Positions 1 to 7,173 of a stretch of DNA of 10,237 nt are shown here, one piece after another. This DNA is from an uncultured Clostridia bacterium. Lineage in GTDB: Bacteria; Bacillota; Clostridia; Oscillospirales; Acutalibacteraceae. The stretch spans positions 1-10,237 of the forward strand of contig CAMOTT010000060.1 in assembly GCA_946626015.1 (NCBI GenBank), in the 5' to 3' direction. The number at the start of each line of letters is the position of its first letter. Position 1 is the stretch's first letter. The notes under the pieces were generated by a model. That model had not been told where the DNA came from. It searched no databases and was given only the letters and a program-made list of their open reading frames with translations. Both the position numbers and the translations under genes were made by a program.

Positions 1-38
1 AAAAACAGTATTCTTATAAAGGATGGGAGATTGATACA

Positions 39-1556
39 ATGGTCAACGGAGAAATTTTAGCATTTGCACTTTATTTCCTGATCGTTATCGGCATGGGCGT
101 ATTTTTCTTCTTTAAGTCGAAAAGCGCCGGCGAGAAGGATTACTTCTTAGGCGGCAGAAGCATGGGTCCCTGGGTCACGGCTATGAGTGCCCAGGCCTCC
201 GACATGAGCGCGTGGCTGCTTATGGGCTTGCCCGGCAGTATCCTTGCCTTCGGCTTTGGCAAAGCCTGGATCGGTATTGGCCTTGCCATCGGCACGGCGT
301 TGAACTGGATCTTCGTCGCAAAGCGTCTGCGCAAGTTTTCCGCGGCGGCCGGGGATTCCATCACTGTTCCCCAGTACCTTTCAAATCGTTTTTGCGCCAC
401 TAACCATGCGCTCAGCGTGATCTGCGCTGTTGTTTTCCTGATTTGCTTCACCATCTACGTCGCTTCTGCCTTTGTTGCGGGAACCGACGTGTTCGTAGCT
501 CTTGTTCCCTCGCTGCCCCGTGGTACGGCAATGCTTATCTTTGCTGCCATCATCATCGCTTACACCTTCCTTGGCGGCTTTAAGGCTGTTTGCTGGACGG
601 ACTTCGTTCAGGGTACGCTTATGCTTATTGCTCTTCTGGCAGTGCCGATCCTTATGGTAATAAAAGGCAATTATAACGCGGATCTGCTTTCCACCATTTA
701 TTCTGACGGCGAAACTTCATACACCTTCGTACCCAATTTATTTAACGCTTCATGGCAGGATATAGTTTCCGGCCTCGGTTGGGGTCTCGGTTATTTCGGT
801 ATGCCCCACATCATCGTGCGTTTTATGTCCATCAAAAAGCCCTCAATGGTCAAAAAGTCCGCAACTGTAGCCATCATCTGGGTGGTCATCTCTCTGACTT
901 GCGCCATTGTTATCGCTTATTTTGGCCGTATCGCTTTGTTTGGCGATCAGCCTCTCGCAAAAGAGCTGCTTGAAAACGGCAACCAAAAGCTTGTATTTAT
1001 CGCGCTTGCCCGCAAGCTGTTCCCCACCTTTATTGCCGGATTGCTCCTGGCGGCGATCATCGCGGCATCCATGTCCACGGCGGACTCACAGCTCCTGGTG
1101 GCTTCTTCATCCTTTACCAGCGATATCTACAAGCCTATTTTCAAAAAGAACGCCTCAAATAAAGAGATACTCTGGATCGGCCGCATAGTCGTTCTTGTGG
1201 TTTCCGCTATAGCCTATATCATTGCCTCCAGCAAGGGCAAGGGTGCGCAGGCAATTATGGAGCTTGTTGAGAACGCCTGGGGTCTGTTCGGCGCGGCATT
1301 CGGCCCGGTGATCCTGCTTTCACTTTTCTGGAAGAGATTGACCTATAAGGGCGCTATCGCCGGTATCGTTAGTGGCACGTTGGTAGATATCCTCTGGCTC
1401 GTACTCCTTTCAGGCAAGACCGGCGTTTACGAGATCATTCCCGGTTTCATTGTCTGCTTTGTACTTGCGGTGGTCGTTTCTCTCATCGACAAAGCTCCCT
1501 CCGCAGAGGTACAGGCTTTATATGCCAAGGCTACCGATAACAGCAACGATGACTGA
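39..1556 (+). CDS. putP: Sodium/proline symporter PutP
   Basis: This 505-residue protein is a secondary transporter of the sodium:solute symporter family that uses the sodium gradient to import L-proline across the cytoplasmic membrane. It aligns from end to end with my recollection of E. coli PutP (about 502 residues). Shared blocks are DYFLGGRSMGPWVTA (34-48), SAQASDMSAWLLMGLPG (50-66), FLGGFKAVCWTDFVQ (177-191), GLGWGLGYFGMPHI (245-258), AASMSTADSQLLV (342-354), AFGPV (420-424) and YEIIPGF (464-470). Residues matching the E. coli sodium site are visible: Ala53, Asp55, Met56, Ala343, Ser346 and Thr347. Hydrophobic segments run throughout, as expected for a LeuT-fold carrier with about 13 helices. 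The ATG follows a purine-rich AAGGATGGGAG site. The gene is monocistronic downstream, since a strong terminator follows the stop; its promoter lies outside the window. Proline may serve as nutrient or osmoprotectant; the sequence does not decide. Confidence 0.96.
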   Translation: MVNGEILAFALYFLIVIGMGVFFFFKSKSAGEKDYFLGGRSMGPWVTAMSAQASDMSAWLLMGLPGSILAFGFGKAWIGIGLAIGTALNWIFVAKRLRKFSAAAGDSITVPQYLSNRFCATNHALSVICAVVFLICFTIYVASAFVAGTDVFVALVPSLPRGTAMLIFAAIIIAYTFLGGFKAVCWTDFVQGTLMLIALLAVPILMVIKGNYNADLLSTIYSDGETSYTFVPNLFNASWQDIVSGLGWGLGYFGMPHIIVRFMSIKKPSMVKKSATVAIIWVVISLTCAIVIAYFGRIALFGDQPLAKELLENGNQKLVFIALARKLFPTFIAGLLLAAIIAASMSTADSQLLVASSSFTSDIYKPIFKKNASNKEILWIGRIVVLVVSAIAYIIASSKGKGAQAIMELVENAWGLFGAAFGPVILLSLFWKRLTYKGAIAGIVSGTLVDILWLVLLSGKTGVYEIIPGFIVCFVLAVVVSLIDKAPSAEVQALYAKATDNSNDD

Positions 1557-1574
1557 TCGTTGACTTGAAAATCC

Positions 1575-1605
1575 AAGCCCCCGAAGACGATTCCGGGGGC
1601 TTTTT
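1575..1605 (+). terminator. Intrinsic terminator of putP
   Basis: Nineteen bases after the putP stop lies a GC-rich hairpin. AAGCCCCCG (1575-1583) pairs with CGGGGGCTT (1594-1602), giving a 9-bp stem with a loop of about 10 bases, and it runs into five Ts (1601-1605). This is a textbook Rho-independent terminator on the plus strand. Read from the other strand it has no good T-tract, so it probably serves putP only. Confidence 0.93.
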
Positions 1606-1633
1606 CGTATGCCGGTTATAACAACGAATAACA

Positions 1634-1670
1634 TACAACAGCCGCAGGATCGATCCCTGCGGCTGTTGTA
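1634..1670 (-). terminator. 15-bp perfect inverted repeat, probable pyrG terminator
   Basis: Bases 1634-1648 (TACAACAGCCGCAGG) are the exact reverse complement of 1656-1670, leaving a 7-base loop. The hairpin begins 20 bases beyond the pyrG stop on the minus strand, which is where a terminator for the prsA-like/pyrG unit is expected. The run after the stem is only moderately T-rich on either strand (minus: TGTTATTCGTTGTT), so it is not a perfect intrinsic terminator. It could act in both directions or stabilise the 3' end of the pyrG message. The hairpin is certain from the bases; the function is inferred from position. Confidence 0.7.
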
Positions 1671-1689
1671 ATATAAAGGTTAGTTTTTA

Positions 1690-3294
1690 TTACTTTTTGC
1701 TGTATTCTTTTGCGGCCTTGATGAATTCACGGAACAGGGGATGAGCTCTGTTGGGGCGTGACTTAAACTCAGGATGGAACTGAACGCCCACGAACCAGGG
1801 GTGGTCTTTGATCTCCACAGCCTCAATGAGGGTGGTATCCGGCGACATACCGGAGAGTATAAGACCGTTCTCCTGAAGGAGCTCTCTGTACTTGTTGTTG
1901 AATTCATAGCGGTGGCGGTGGCGCTCGTTGATATCGTCCACCTTGTAGGCCTCATAGAGTTTTGTGCCCTTGATAACGTGGCAGGGATAAATGCCGAGGC
2001 GCATTGTGCCGCCCTTGTCCGTGACCGACTTCTGGTATTCCATAATGTCTATTACGGGGTTCTCGGTGGTCTCTGAAAATTCGCCGCTGTTGGCGTCTTT
2101 AAGCCCGAGAACGTCTCTTGCGTACTCCACAACTGCAAGCTGCATTCCAAGGCAGATGCCGAACATGGGGATCTTATTCTCACGGGCGTACTTTATGGCG
2201 TTGATCTTGCCCTCGATGCCTCTGTTGCCGAAGCCGCCGGGAACGATTATGCCGTGAAGCCCTTTAAGTATCTCCTCAGCGTTTTCGGGGGTTATGTCCT
2301 CCGAGTCGATCCAATCGATATGAACCTTGCATTTGTTCTCGATGCCGCCGTGGAAAAGCGACTCTGCGACTGAAAGATAAGCGTCGTGAAGCTTGACGTA
2401 TTTACCTACAAGGCCAATTTTAACAACGTCCTCACAGGCGTGGATGCGGTCAACCATATCGATCCATTCCGTAAGATCGGGCTTGCCGGCCTTGATGCCC
2501 AGCTTTTTGCAGACTATGTCCGCGAGCTTGTTTTCCTCAAGCATGAGGGGAGCCTCATAAAGAGAACTGACGTTTGTGTTGTCAACAACACATTCCTCGG
2601 TGACGTTGCAGAACATTGCTATCTTGCGCTTCATTCCGGGGTCAAGGGGAGCGTCGCAGCGGCAAACGAGGATATCCGGCTGGATGCCGATGGAAAGTAG
2701 CTCCTTGACTGAATGCTGTGTGGGTTTTGATTTATACTCCTCAGAGCCGGGAACGTAGGGGATAAGGGTAACGTGGATAAACACGCAGTTGCCGCCGCCG
2801 TGCTCGTGGGAGACCTGACGGATCGACTCAAGGAAGGGCTGGGATTCCATATCGCCCACAGTGCCGCCGATCTCAACGATATTCACCTCTGAGTCCGTGC
2901 TGTTGGCCGCGCCGTATATCCGTTCCTTTATTTCATCTGTGATGTGGGGGATGACCTGAACGGTCTGCCCAAGATATTCGCCCCTGCGCTCTTTGGTGAG
3001 CACGTTCCAGTAAACCTTGCCGGTGGTTATGTTTGAGTTGTAGTTGAGGCTTTCGTCAATAAAGCGCTCATAGTGCCCCAGATCGAGGTCGGTTTCCGTT
3101 CCGTCATCGGTCACGAAAACCTCGCCGTGCTGGAACGGGCTCATGGTGCCCGGGTCAATGTTTATGTAAGGATCAAGTTTTTGCATCGTGACCTTGACTC
3201 CGCGAGCCTTAAGCAATCTCCCAAGTGCCGCGGCGGTAATGCCCTTACCAAGTCCGGAAACAACACCGCCTGTAACAAAAACAAATTTTTTCAT
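1690..3294 (-). CDS. pyrG: CTP synthase (glutamine-hydrolysing)
   Basis: CTP synthase makes CTP from UTP, ATP and glutamine, the last step of de novo pyrimidine ribonucleotide synthesis in the cytosol. The 534-residue length matches the family. The N-terminal synthetase domain (about 1-270) opens with KFVFVTGGVVSGLGKGI, the P-loop region (3-19), and carries DPYINIDPGTMSPFQHGEVFV (41-61), Asp72, and EIGGTVGDMES (141-151), the latter with the expected magnesium-binding Glu141. The C-terminal class I glutamine amidotransferase domain (about 290-534) has the oxyanion strand VPGGFGNRG (351-359), nucleophile Cys381 in GICLGMQ, and the His507/Glu509 pair in FHPEF. The ATG at 3294 was chosen because the protein then starts as the family does. 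An in-frame TTG at 3345 would add 17 unrelated residues and overlap the upstream stop. The Shine-Dalgarno is weak (GGTAAG, spacing 4). The gap after the prsA-like gene is 47 bases, so the two are probably co-transcribed. No clear attenuator of the Bacillus pyrG type is visible. Confidence 0.97.
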   Translation of the reverse strand: MKKFVFVTGGVVSGLGKGITAAALGRLLKARGVKVTMQKLDPYINIDPGTMSPFQHGEVFVTDDGTETDLDLGHYERFIDESLNYNSNITTGKVYWNVLTKERRGEYLGQTVQVIPHITDEIKERIYGAANSTDSEVNIVEIGGTVGDMESQPFLESIRQVSHEHGGGNCVFIHVTLIPYVPGSEEYKSKPTQHSVKELLSIGIQPDILVCRCDAPLDPGMKRKIAMFCNVTEECVVDNTNVSSLYEAPLMLEENKLADIVCKKLGIKAGKPDLTEWIDMVDRIHACEDVVKIGLVGKYVKLHDAYLSVAESLFHGGIENKCKVHIDWIDSEDITPENAEEILKGLHGIIVPGGFGNRGIEGKINAIKYARENKIPMFGICLGMQLAVVEYARDVLGLKDANSGEFSETTENPVIDIMEYQKSVTDKGGTMRLGIYPCHVIKGTKLYEAYKVDDINERHRHRYEFNNKYRELLQENGLILSGMSPDTTLIEAVEIKDHPWFVGVQFHPEFKSRPNRAHPLFREFIKAAKEYSKK

Positions 3295-3341
3295 AATCTT
3301 ACCGTTAGCCTTTCTGTCCGCATTCAAAAAGCTTTCAACGA

Positions 3342-5042
3342 TCAAGCGGAGATAGTGTTGGTGTTGGACGAATTGTTGTATTCAATATAAGTTTCTATGA
3401 TGCTTATGCCCAGCGCGGTACCCTTGGCAAGACCCTTGCTGTTCTTAACAAGCTTGTAGGAATCCTTCTTAAGAGCTTCCTCAAGGTAGCTTGAGTAGTC
3501 GTCCTGAGAAAGGGTCTCTCTCATATTAGTTCTCCAGATGTAATCAGTGCTTCTGCTTGAGAAGTACATGATGTGATAACCGTAGTTTGTTTCAACGATG
3601 CCGTTGTCGCCGGCTTTTCTTGAACGGTCGAAGCACCAGTTGTCAAAGGCGCGGACCATCTGGCCGGGAGTGACGTTCTCATAAAGACCGCCATTGTCCT
3701 TGGAGCCGGTATCTGTGCTGTTGTCCGCAACAAGTGCTGTAAAGCTTTCCTCGGTCTTTTCACCCTTGAGCCATTCGTTGTAAATGCTGTCTGCTTTGGT
3801 TTTTGCAGCCTTCTTTTCTTCCTCTGTGGGGTCAGACGTATCGGAGGTATCCTCCTTGAAGGAAACGAGGATGTGGCGAACGTTGACAGCCTGAGCGGGG
3901 TACTGGGTCTCTGTCATGAGGAGGACAAAGAAACCGCCGTCGGTTTCATACATAGCCTTGTCGCCGACCTTGCGTCCGTCTGCAAACGCCCACTTTGAGG
4001 CTGTCTCATTGATCGTGCTCTTAATGGTGTCGCTGCTTATGCGGTTGCGCTCTGTCTGCTCGTCTGCGTCGTATGTTGCTCCTTGCTCAACAATGGCGTT
4101 TGCCTTTGCCGCGGCAAGGAATGTTTCAACGTTGGTAGTTGCATCATAGACGGCCTGAGCCTTGGCTTTACGCTCAAGGTTTGATTTTTCCTGTCTTGCC
4201 TTGAGGGCCTCGTCTGTTTCGCCCTCTTTCTTTTCAAGCTCTTCCTTGGCAATGGTGAACATCCTGACGCTTACTACATCGTATGCGTCCTTGTCCTTGT
4301 TGTATTCAGCGTTAAGAGCTTCGTCTGTATGGCTGTCGGCAAAGCCCTTCTGCTTGTCCTCCTGGTACTTTGCAACTATCTTTTCCATGGTAAGGTATTT
4401 GTTGAAGAACTTTTCGTTGATGCCGCTTGCGTAGTTGAGACGAAGGTACGCGTTGAGGGAAAGGTTGTTCTGCGCTGCGGTGGAACGCATCTCTTTGATC
4501 TGGGACTCTATATCATCCTTATCCTCTTTGCTCAGGGTGTACTTGTTGGCAAGAGCCTCTTTATAGAGAACGATGAACTCGTTTATCCATGACACGGTCT
4601 GATCCTCGATGTATTTGTCCCACTTGATGGTCTTGTTGTTGTCGTCCTTGTAGGGGCTGTCCTGCTCGGCGGGGGACTTGGTTGAGTCAAGGCCGAGTAC
4701 GTTGGAGCCGTAATACTGTTCATACTGTGACGCCTGGTTTGAAAACTCCCTGTACTTCTGATAGTACATGAAAGCAAATTCGGTGCTTGAGAGCTTGGTG
4801 TCGCCTATTGAGACGGCGGTGCTTAACTTTGAGAGCATACCGGAACGTTCAGCTACAAAATAGCCGATGCCGGCGACAATGGCCACTACAAGAACAACGG
4901 AGATGACCTTCTGCATGACTTTTCCGACTTTGCCGGAACCGCCGACGCTCTTTTTAGAGTTCTTCTTTGCCGCCTGAGCCAGTCTCTTTTTACGCTCCAT
5001 GCGATACTGCTCGGCGGGGTTTACGTTTTCTTTCTTTGCCAT
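3342..5042 (-). CDS. Membrane-anchored PrsA/SurA-like parvulin foldase (peptidyl-prolyl isomerase)
   Basis: This 566-residue protein looks like an extracytoplasmic folding catalyst. Residues 1-42 are very basic (many Lys/Arg) and cytoplasmic by the positive-inside rule. A single hydrophobic helix (about 43-63) anchors it, and no lipobox cysteine is present, unlike classical PrsA. Residues 75-250 form a charged, helical SurA-N-like chaperone region. A parvulin (PpiC-type) rotamase domain spans about 385-497, opening with VNVRHILVSF and closing with GDNGIVETNYGYHIMYF; active-site histidines 390 and 490 are present. A second, degenerate parvulin-like copy precedes it (about 256-378), with WAFADGRKVGDKAMYETDGGFF echoing WCFDRSRKAGDNGIVETNYGYH but lacking both histidines. 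The C-terminal 70 residues are unassigned. An AAAGGATGG Shine-Dalgarno (5052-5060) supports the start. It is the first gene of the unit continuing into pyrG and has its own likely promoter in the divergent region. The family call is firm; client proteins are unknown. Confidence 0.88.
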   Translation of the reverse strand: MAKKENVNPAEQYRMERKKRLAQAAKKNSKKSVGGSGKVGKVMQKVISVVLVVAIVAGIGYFVAERSGMLSKLSTAVSIGDTKLSSTEFAFMYYQKYREFSNQASQYEQYYGSNVLGLDSTKSPAEQDSPYKDDNNKTIKWDKYIEDQTVSWINEFIVLYKEALANKYTLSKEDKDDIESQIKEMRSTAAQNNLSLNAYLRLNYASGINEKFFNKYLTMEKIVAKYQEDKQKGFADSHTDEALNAEYNKDKDAYDVVSVRMFTIAKEELEKKEGETDEALKARQEKSNLERKAKAQAVYDATTNVETFLAAAKANAIVEQGATYDADEQTERNRISSDTIKSTINETASKWAFADGRKVGDKAMYETDGGFFVLLMTETQYPAQAVNVRHILVSFKEDTSDTSDPTEEEKKAAKTKADSIYNEWLKGEKTEESFTALVADNSTDTGSKDNGGLYENVTPGQMVRAFDNWCFDRSRKAGDNGIVETNYGYHIMYFSSRSTDYIWRTNMRETLSQDDYSSYLEEALKKDSYKLVKNSKGLAKGTALGISIIETYIEYNNSSNTNTISA

Positions 5043-5122
5043 AAAAACTAACCATCCTTTAAATTTGAAAATTCTGCCGCGCTGATAAACAAAGTCGATT
5101 TACCCGCGACATAACAAACTAT

Positions 5123-5151
5123 ATTTTATACTATTCTTTCGCGGATTACAA
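5123..5151 (-). promoter_or_regulatory. Candidate sigma-A promoter for prsA-like/pyrG unit
   Basis: Read on the minus strand, TTGTAA (5151-5146) is followed after 17 bases by TAAAAT (5128-5123), a fair match to the sigma-A consensus. Transcription would start near 5116, giving a leader of about 74 bases before the ATG at 5042. A-rich and T-rich DNA lies upstream of the -35 as an UP-like element. Another reading of the -10 is TATAAA (5130-5125), with a 15-base spacer. This is inferred from motif and position only. Confidence 0.55.
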
Positions 5152-5178
5152 GACCAAATTTCTTATAATTTGTAAATT

Positions 5179-5190
5179 TAATTTAAATTA
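5179..5190. repeat. 12-bp AT palindrome between divergent promoters
   Basis: TAATTTAAATTA is a perfect palindrome lying between the candidate minus-strand promoter (5123-5151) and the plus-strand promoter (5216-5243). It sits in an A+T run (about 5155-5190) where short palindromes arise by chance. It could be a regulator site acting on both units or simply UP-element DNA. No regulator is encoded nearby. Confidence 0.35.
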
Positions 5191-5215
5191 TCTGTGCCGC
5201 GGGGCCGTTTTGGTA

Positions 5216-5243
5216 TTGTAAAATAGTAAAACTGTGGTATAAT
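5216..5243 (+). promoter_or_regulatory. Candidate extended -10 promoter for the tmk operon
   Basis: TTGTAA (5216-5221) is followed after 16 bases by a perfect TATAAT (5238-5243), preceded by TGG at 5235-5237, which makes an extended -10 (TGnTATAAT). Transcription would start near 5250, leaving about 55 bases of leader before the ATG at 5305. This is the best promoter in the window and probably drives the genes to 9942. A second TATAAT at 5257-5262 has no matching -35. Confidence 0.72.
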
Positions 5244-5304
5244 CAATGTGGAAGTTTATAATGTGATACTTTGTCCTAATTAAAAAACAAGGCGGAGTTT
5301 TATT

Positions 5305-5973
5305 ATGAAAGGCAAACTTATTGTAATAGAAGGTCTGGACGGAAGCGGAAAAACCACACAGATGAATCTGCTGTGCGAAAGTCTTGCGGCGGAGGGCAAA
5401 GAGCCTGTAAAGATCAAGCTGCCGGATTACGAAAGCCCCTCAAGCTCCCTGGTCAGGATGTACCTCGGAGGTGAGTTCGGCAGCAATCCCGGCGCTGTGA
5501 ACGCCTATGCCGCCTCCTCTTTTTACGCGGTGGATCGCGTGGCCAATTACATAAACAAATGGAGCGGAGCTTATCTCAGCGGCAAGCTGATACTTGCGGA
5601 CAGATACACCACCTCCAATGCCTACCATCAGACGCTCAAGCTTGAAAAAAACCAGTGGGACAGCTACCTTGAATGGCTTGAGGATTACGAATACAACAAG
5701 CTGGGCATACCCCGACCGGACGGGGTCATATATCTGGATATGCCCATTGAAATATCCCAGAAGCTGATGACCGCCCGTTACGGCGGAGACGAAGTCAAAA
5801 AAGATATCCACGAGGCAAACGTCGCCTATCTGAAGAAATGCAGGGAGGCGGCAGCCTACGCGGCGGATAAGCTGGGCTGGCAGATAGTTTCCTGCGCTCA
5901 AGGGGACAGCGCCCTGCCCATTGAAACGATAGCGGAAGTTGTATATAAAAAGGTGTCGGCCTGTCTGGCATAG
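5305..5973 (+). CDS. tmk: Thymidylate kinase (dTMP kinase), clostridial type
   Basis: This cytosolic P-loop kinase of 222 residues most likely phosphorylates dTMP to dTDP with ATP, feeding dTTP synthesis. It opens with LIVIEGLDGSGKTTQ; the Walker A loop is GLDGSGKT (10-17) with no arginine in it. The DRY motif (99-101, in LADRYTTSNAYHQ) follows the third strand, and YLDMP (143-147) precedes the lid. The lid reads ARYGGDEVKKDIHE (157-170), with one arginine where E. coli Tmk has several. I recall this DIHE lid from clostridial proteins annotated as thymidylate kinase. The start is supported by GGCGGAG seven bases upstream. It is first in the five-gene operon and 27 bases before the DJ-1 gene. 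Because the lid and substrate pocket differ from E. coli Tmk, another nucleoside monophosphate substrate is possible, and a second tmk may exist elsewhere in the genome. Confidence 0.86.
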   Translation: MKGKLIVIEGLDGSGKTTQMNLLCESLAAEGKEPVKIKLPDYESPSSSLVRMYLGGEFGSNPGAVNAYAASSFYAVDRVANYINKWSGAYLSGKLILADRYTTSNAYHQTLKLEKNQWDSYLEWLEDYEYNKLGIPRPDGVIYLDMPIEISQKLMTARYGGDEVKKDIHEANVAYLKKCREAAAYAADKLGWQIVSCAQGDSALPIETIAEVVYKKVSACLA

Positions 5974-6000
5974 CCACCGCATTGTTAAGGGAGTGTAATT

Positions 6001-6540
6001 ATGATTTATGTATTCATCGCCGACGGCTTTGAAGAGACCGAGGCAGTTTCAACAATAGACATCCTCAGGCGCGCCGGAGCCAAGACCGTCACCGTAGGCA
6101 TAGGCGGAAACGTTATCAGGGGTTCCCACGGTATTCTCCTCGGCTGCGATATTGCCGACGGTGAATTCCTTGCGGATGAGAGACTTGAGGCGGTCGTTCT
6201 GCCCGGAGGAATGCCCGGCACCGTAAATCTGGAAAAATCAGAGACAGTCAGGTCGGCTGTAAGGTACGCTTATGATAACGGTAAATATATTTGCGCCATC
6301 TGCGCTGCGCCCTCAATATTGGGGCACCTGGGCTTGCTGAAGGGCAGGAACGCGGTTTGCTTCCCCGGCATGGAGAGCGAGCTTACGGGAGCTTCCGTGT
6401 CCGATAAGTTTGTTTGCACAGACGGTAAGATAATAACGGCAAAAGGCCCGGGTGCTTCCATTGCCTTCGGCCTGGAGATAGCAAGGAACGTTACCAAAGC
6501 CGATACAGATGCCTTGAAGGGGTCATTACAATGCCCGTAA
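6001..6540 (+). CDS. DJ-1/PfpI-family protein (YajL-like)
   Basis: This 179-residue protein has the compact fold of the DJ-1/ThiJ/PfpI superfamily, whose members are linked to oxidative-stress protection, protein deglycation (disputed) or chaperone activity. The signature residues are all present. Glu14 lies in GFEETEAV, matching Glu18 of human DJ-1. LPGGMPG is at 67-73. The nucleophile elbow CAICAAP (98-104) has Cys101 at the position of human Cys106, and AKGPGAS (147-153) matches human SRGPGTS. AGG GAG at 5988-5993, seven bases before the ATG, supports the start. Its last 10 bases overlap the start of the cyclo-ligase gene, which suggests translational coupling. The biochemical role in this organism cannot be read from the sequence; older labels such as 4-methyl-5(beta-hydroxyethyl)-thiazole monophosphate biosynthesis enzyme are best avoided. 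Confidence 0.9.
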   Translation: MIYVFIADGFEETEAVSTIDILRRAGAKTVTVGIGGNVIRGSHGILLGCDIADGEFLADERLEAVVLPGGMPGTVNLEKSETVRSAVRYAYDNGKYICAICAAPSILGHLGLLKGRNAVCFPGMESELTGASVSDKFVCTDGKIITAKGPGASIAFGLEIARNVTKADTDALKGSLQCP

Positions 6541-7145
6541 ATCCGGATATACGCAAGGTCAAAAGAGCCTTGCGGGAAAAATATCTTAACGTAAGAAAAA
6601 CGCGCGCTCCGGAGAAAAAACGGCAGCTTGACGCCAAGATAACACGGAAGCTTTTGAACCTGTGGTCTTTCCGCGAGGCGCAAACTGTTTTATGTTACGT
6701 TTCCACACCCGTTGAGGTGGATACCCTTGAGATAATCAGAACAGCCCTCGCCATGGGCAAGAGAGTGGCGGTTCCAAAATGCGCGGCCGGAAAGCCGCAG
6801 ATGGATTTTTATTACATAGACAGCCTTGATGAACTCCGGGAACAGAGCTTCGGGCTTTTGGAACCGGAGGGTGACGAAAGCAAAAGGTTCAAGGATCATT
6901 CAAACGGATTTTGCATAGTCCCCGCATTGTCGTTTGATTTGAGCGGCCGCAGGCTTGGCTTCGGCGGAGGGTACTACGACAGATTTCTCTCAAGGTTTCG
7001 CGGCTTGACCGCCGGTCTGTGCTACGAGGATTGTATTGCTAAAGAACTGCCCGGCGGCAGATACGATAAAAGCGTCGATATGATCGTTACCGAAAGCAGG
7101 TTTTATAAGAGTGTTCCTTCGGATCGGATCAGCGGAAATCTTTAG
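6531..7145 (+). CDS. 5-formyltetrahydrofolate cyclo-ligase
   Basis: The enzyme (also called MTHFS; YgfA in E. coli, YqgN in B. subtilis) uses ATP to turn 5-formyltetrahydrofolate into 5,10-methenyltetrahydrofolate, returning stored folate to the one-carbon pool. At 204 residues it has normal family length. Diagnostic blocks are the basic N-terminus (8-22), YVSTPVEVDT (56-65) with the substrate-contacting Glu62, KRVAVPK (77-83), and the hallmark VPALSFDLSGRRLGFGGGYYDRFL (130-153). Near the end RYDKSVDMIVTE (177-188) stands where most members have HD in place of YD, a small deviation. The start overlaps the DJ-1 stop by 10 bases, and GAAGGGG (6516-6522) gives a good Shine-Dalgarno, so translation is probably coupled. 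Sitting in an operon with thymidylate kinase makes sense, because methylene-tetrahydrofolate is the methyl donor for dTMP. Confidence 0.93.
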   Translation: MPVNPDIRKVKRALREKYLNVRKTRAPEKKRQLDAKITRKLLNLWSFREAQTVLCYVSTPVEVDTLEIIRTALAMGKRVAVPKCAAGKPQMDFYYIDSLDELREQSFGLLEPEGDESKRFKDHSNGFCIVPALSFDLSGRRLGFGGGYYDRFLSRFRGLTAGLCYEDCIAKELPGGRYDKSVDMIVTESRFYKSVPSDRISGNL

Positions 7146-7173
7146 AATATCGGCTTAGGAGGAAAAAGCCTTT

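Noticed and set aside
15..20. TATAAA as a -10 box for putP
   Set aside because: Transcription would start near base 27, inside the Shine-Dalgarno region, and the -35 would lie outside the window. The true promoter is probably further upstream.
3295..3341. Possible pyrimidine-responsive attenuator between the foldase gene and pyrG
   Set aside because: The 47-base gap lacks a clear terminator hairpin or a Bacillus-type initial GGGC leader; only weak AGCTTT/AAAGGCT pairing is visible.
3295..3345. An in-frame TTG at 3345 that would extend CTP synthase by 17 residues
   Set aside because: The extra residues do not resemble the family, the TTG overlaps the stop region of the upstream gene, and the ATG at 3294 gives the standard N-terminus KKFVFVTGG.
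5164..5169. TATAAT on the plus strand as another promoter
   Set aside because: No acceptable -35 lies 15-19 bases upstream, and the site falls in A+T-rich DNA where the hexamer is expected by chance.
5440..5982. A 180-codon open frame on the minus strand
   Set aside because: It is antisense to the thymidylate kinase gene, with no recognisable family and no promoter, so it is a coding shadow.
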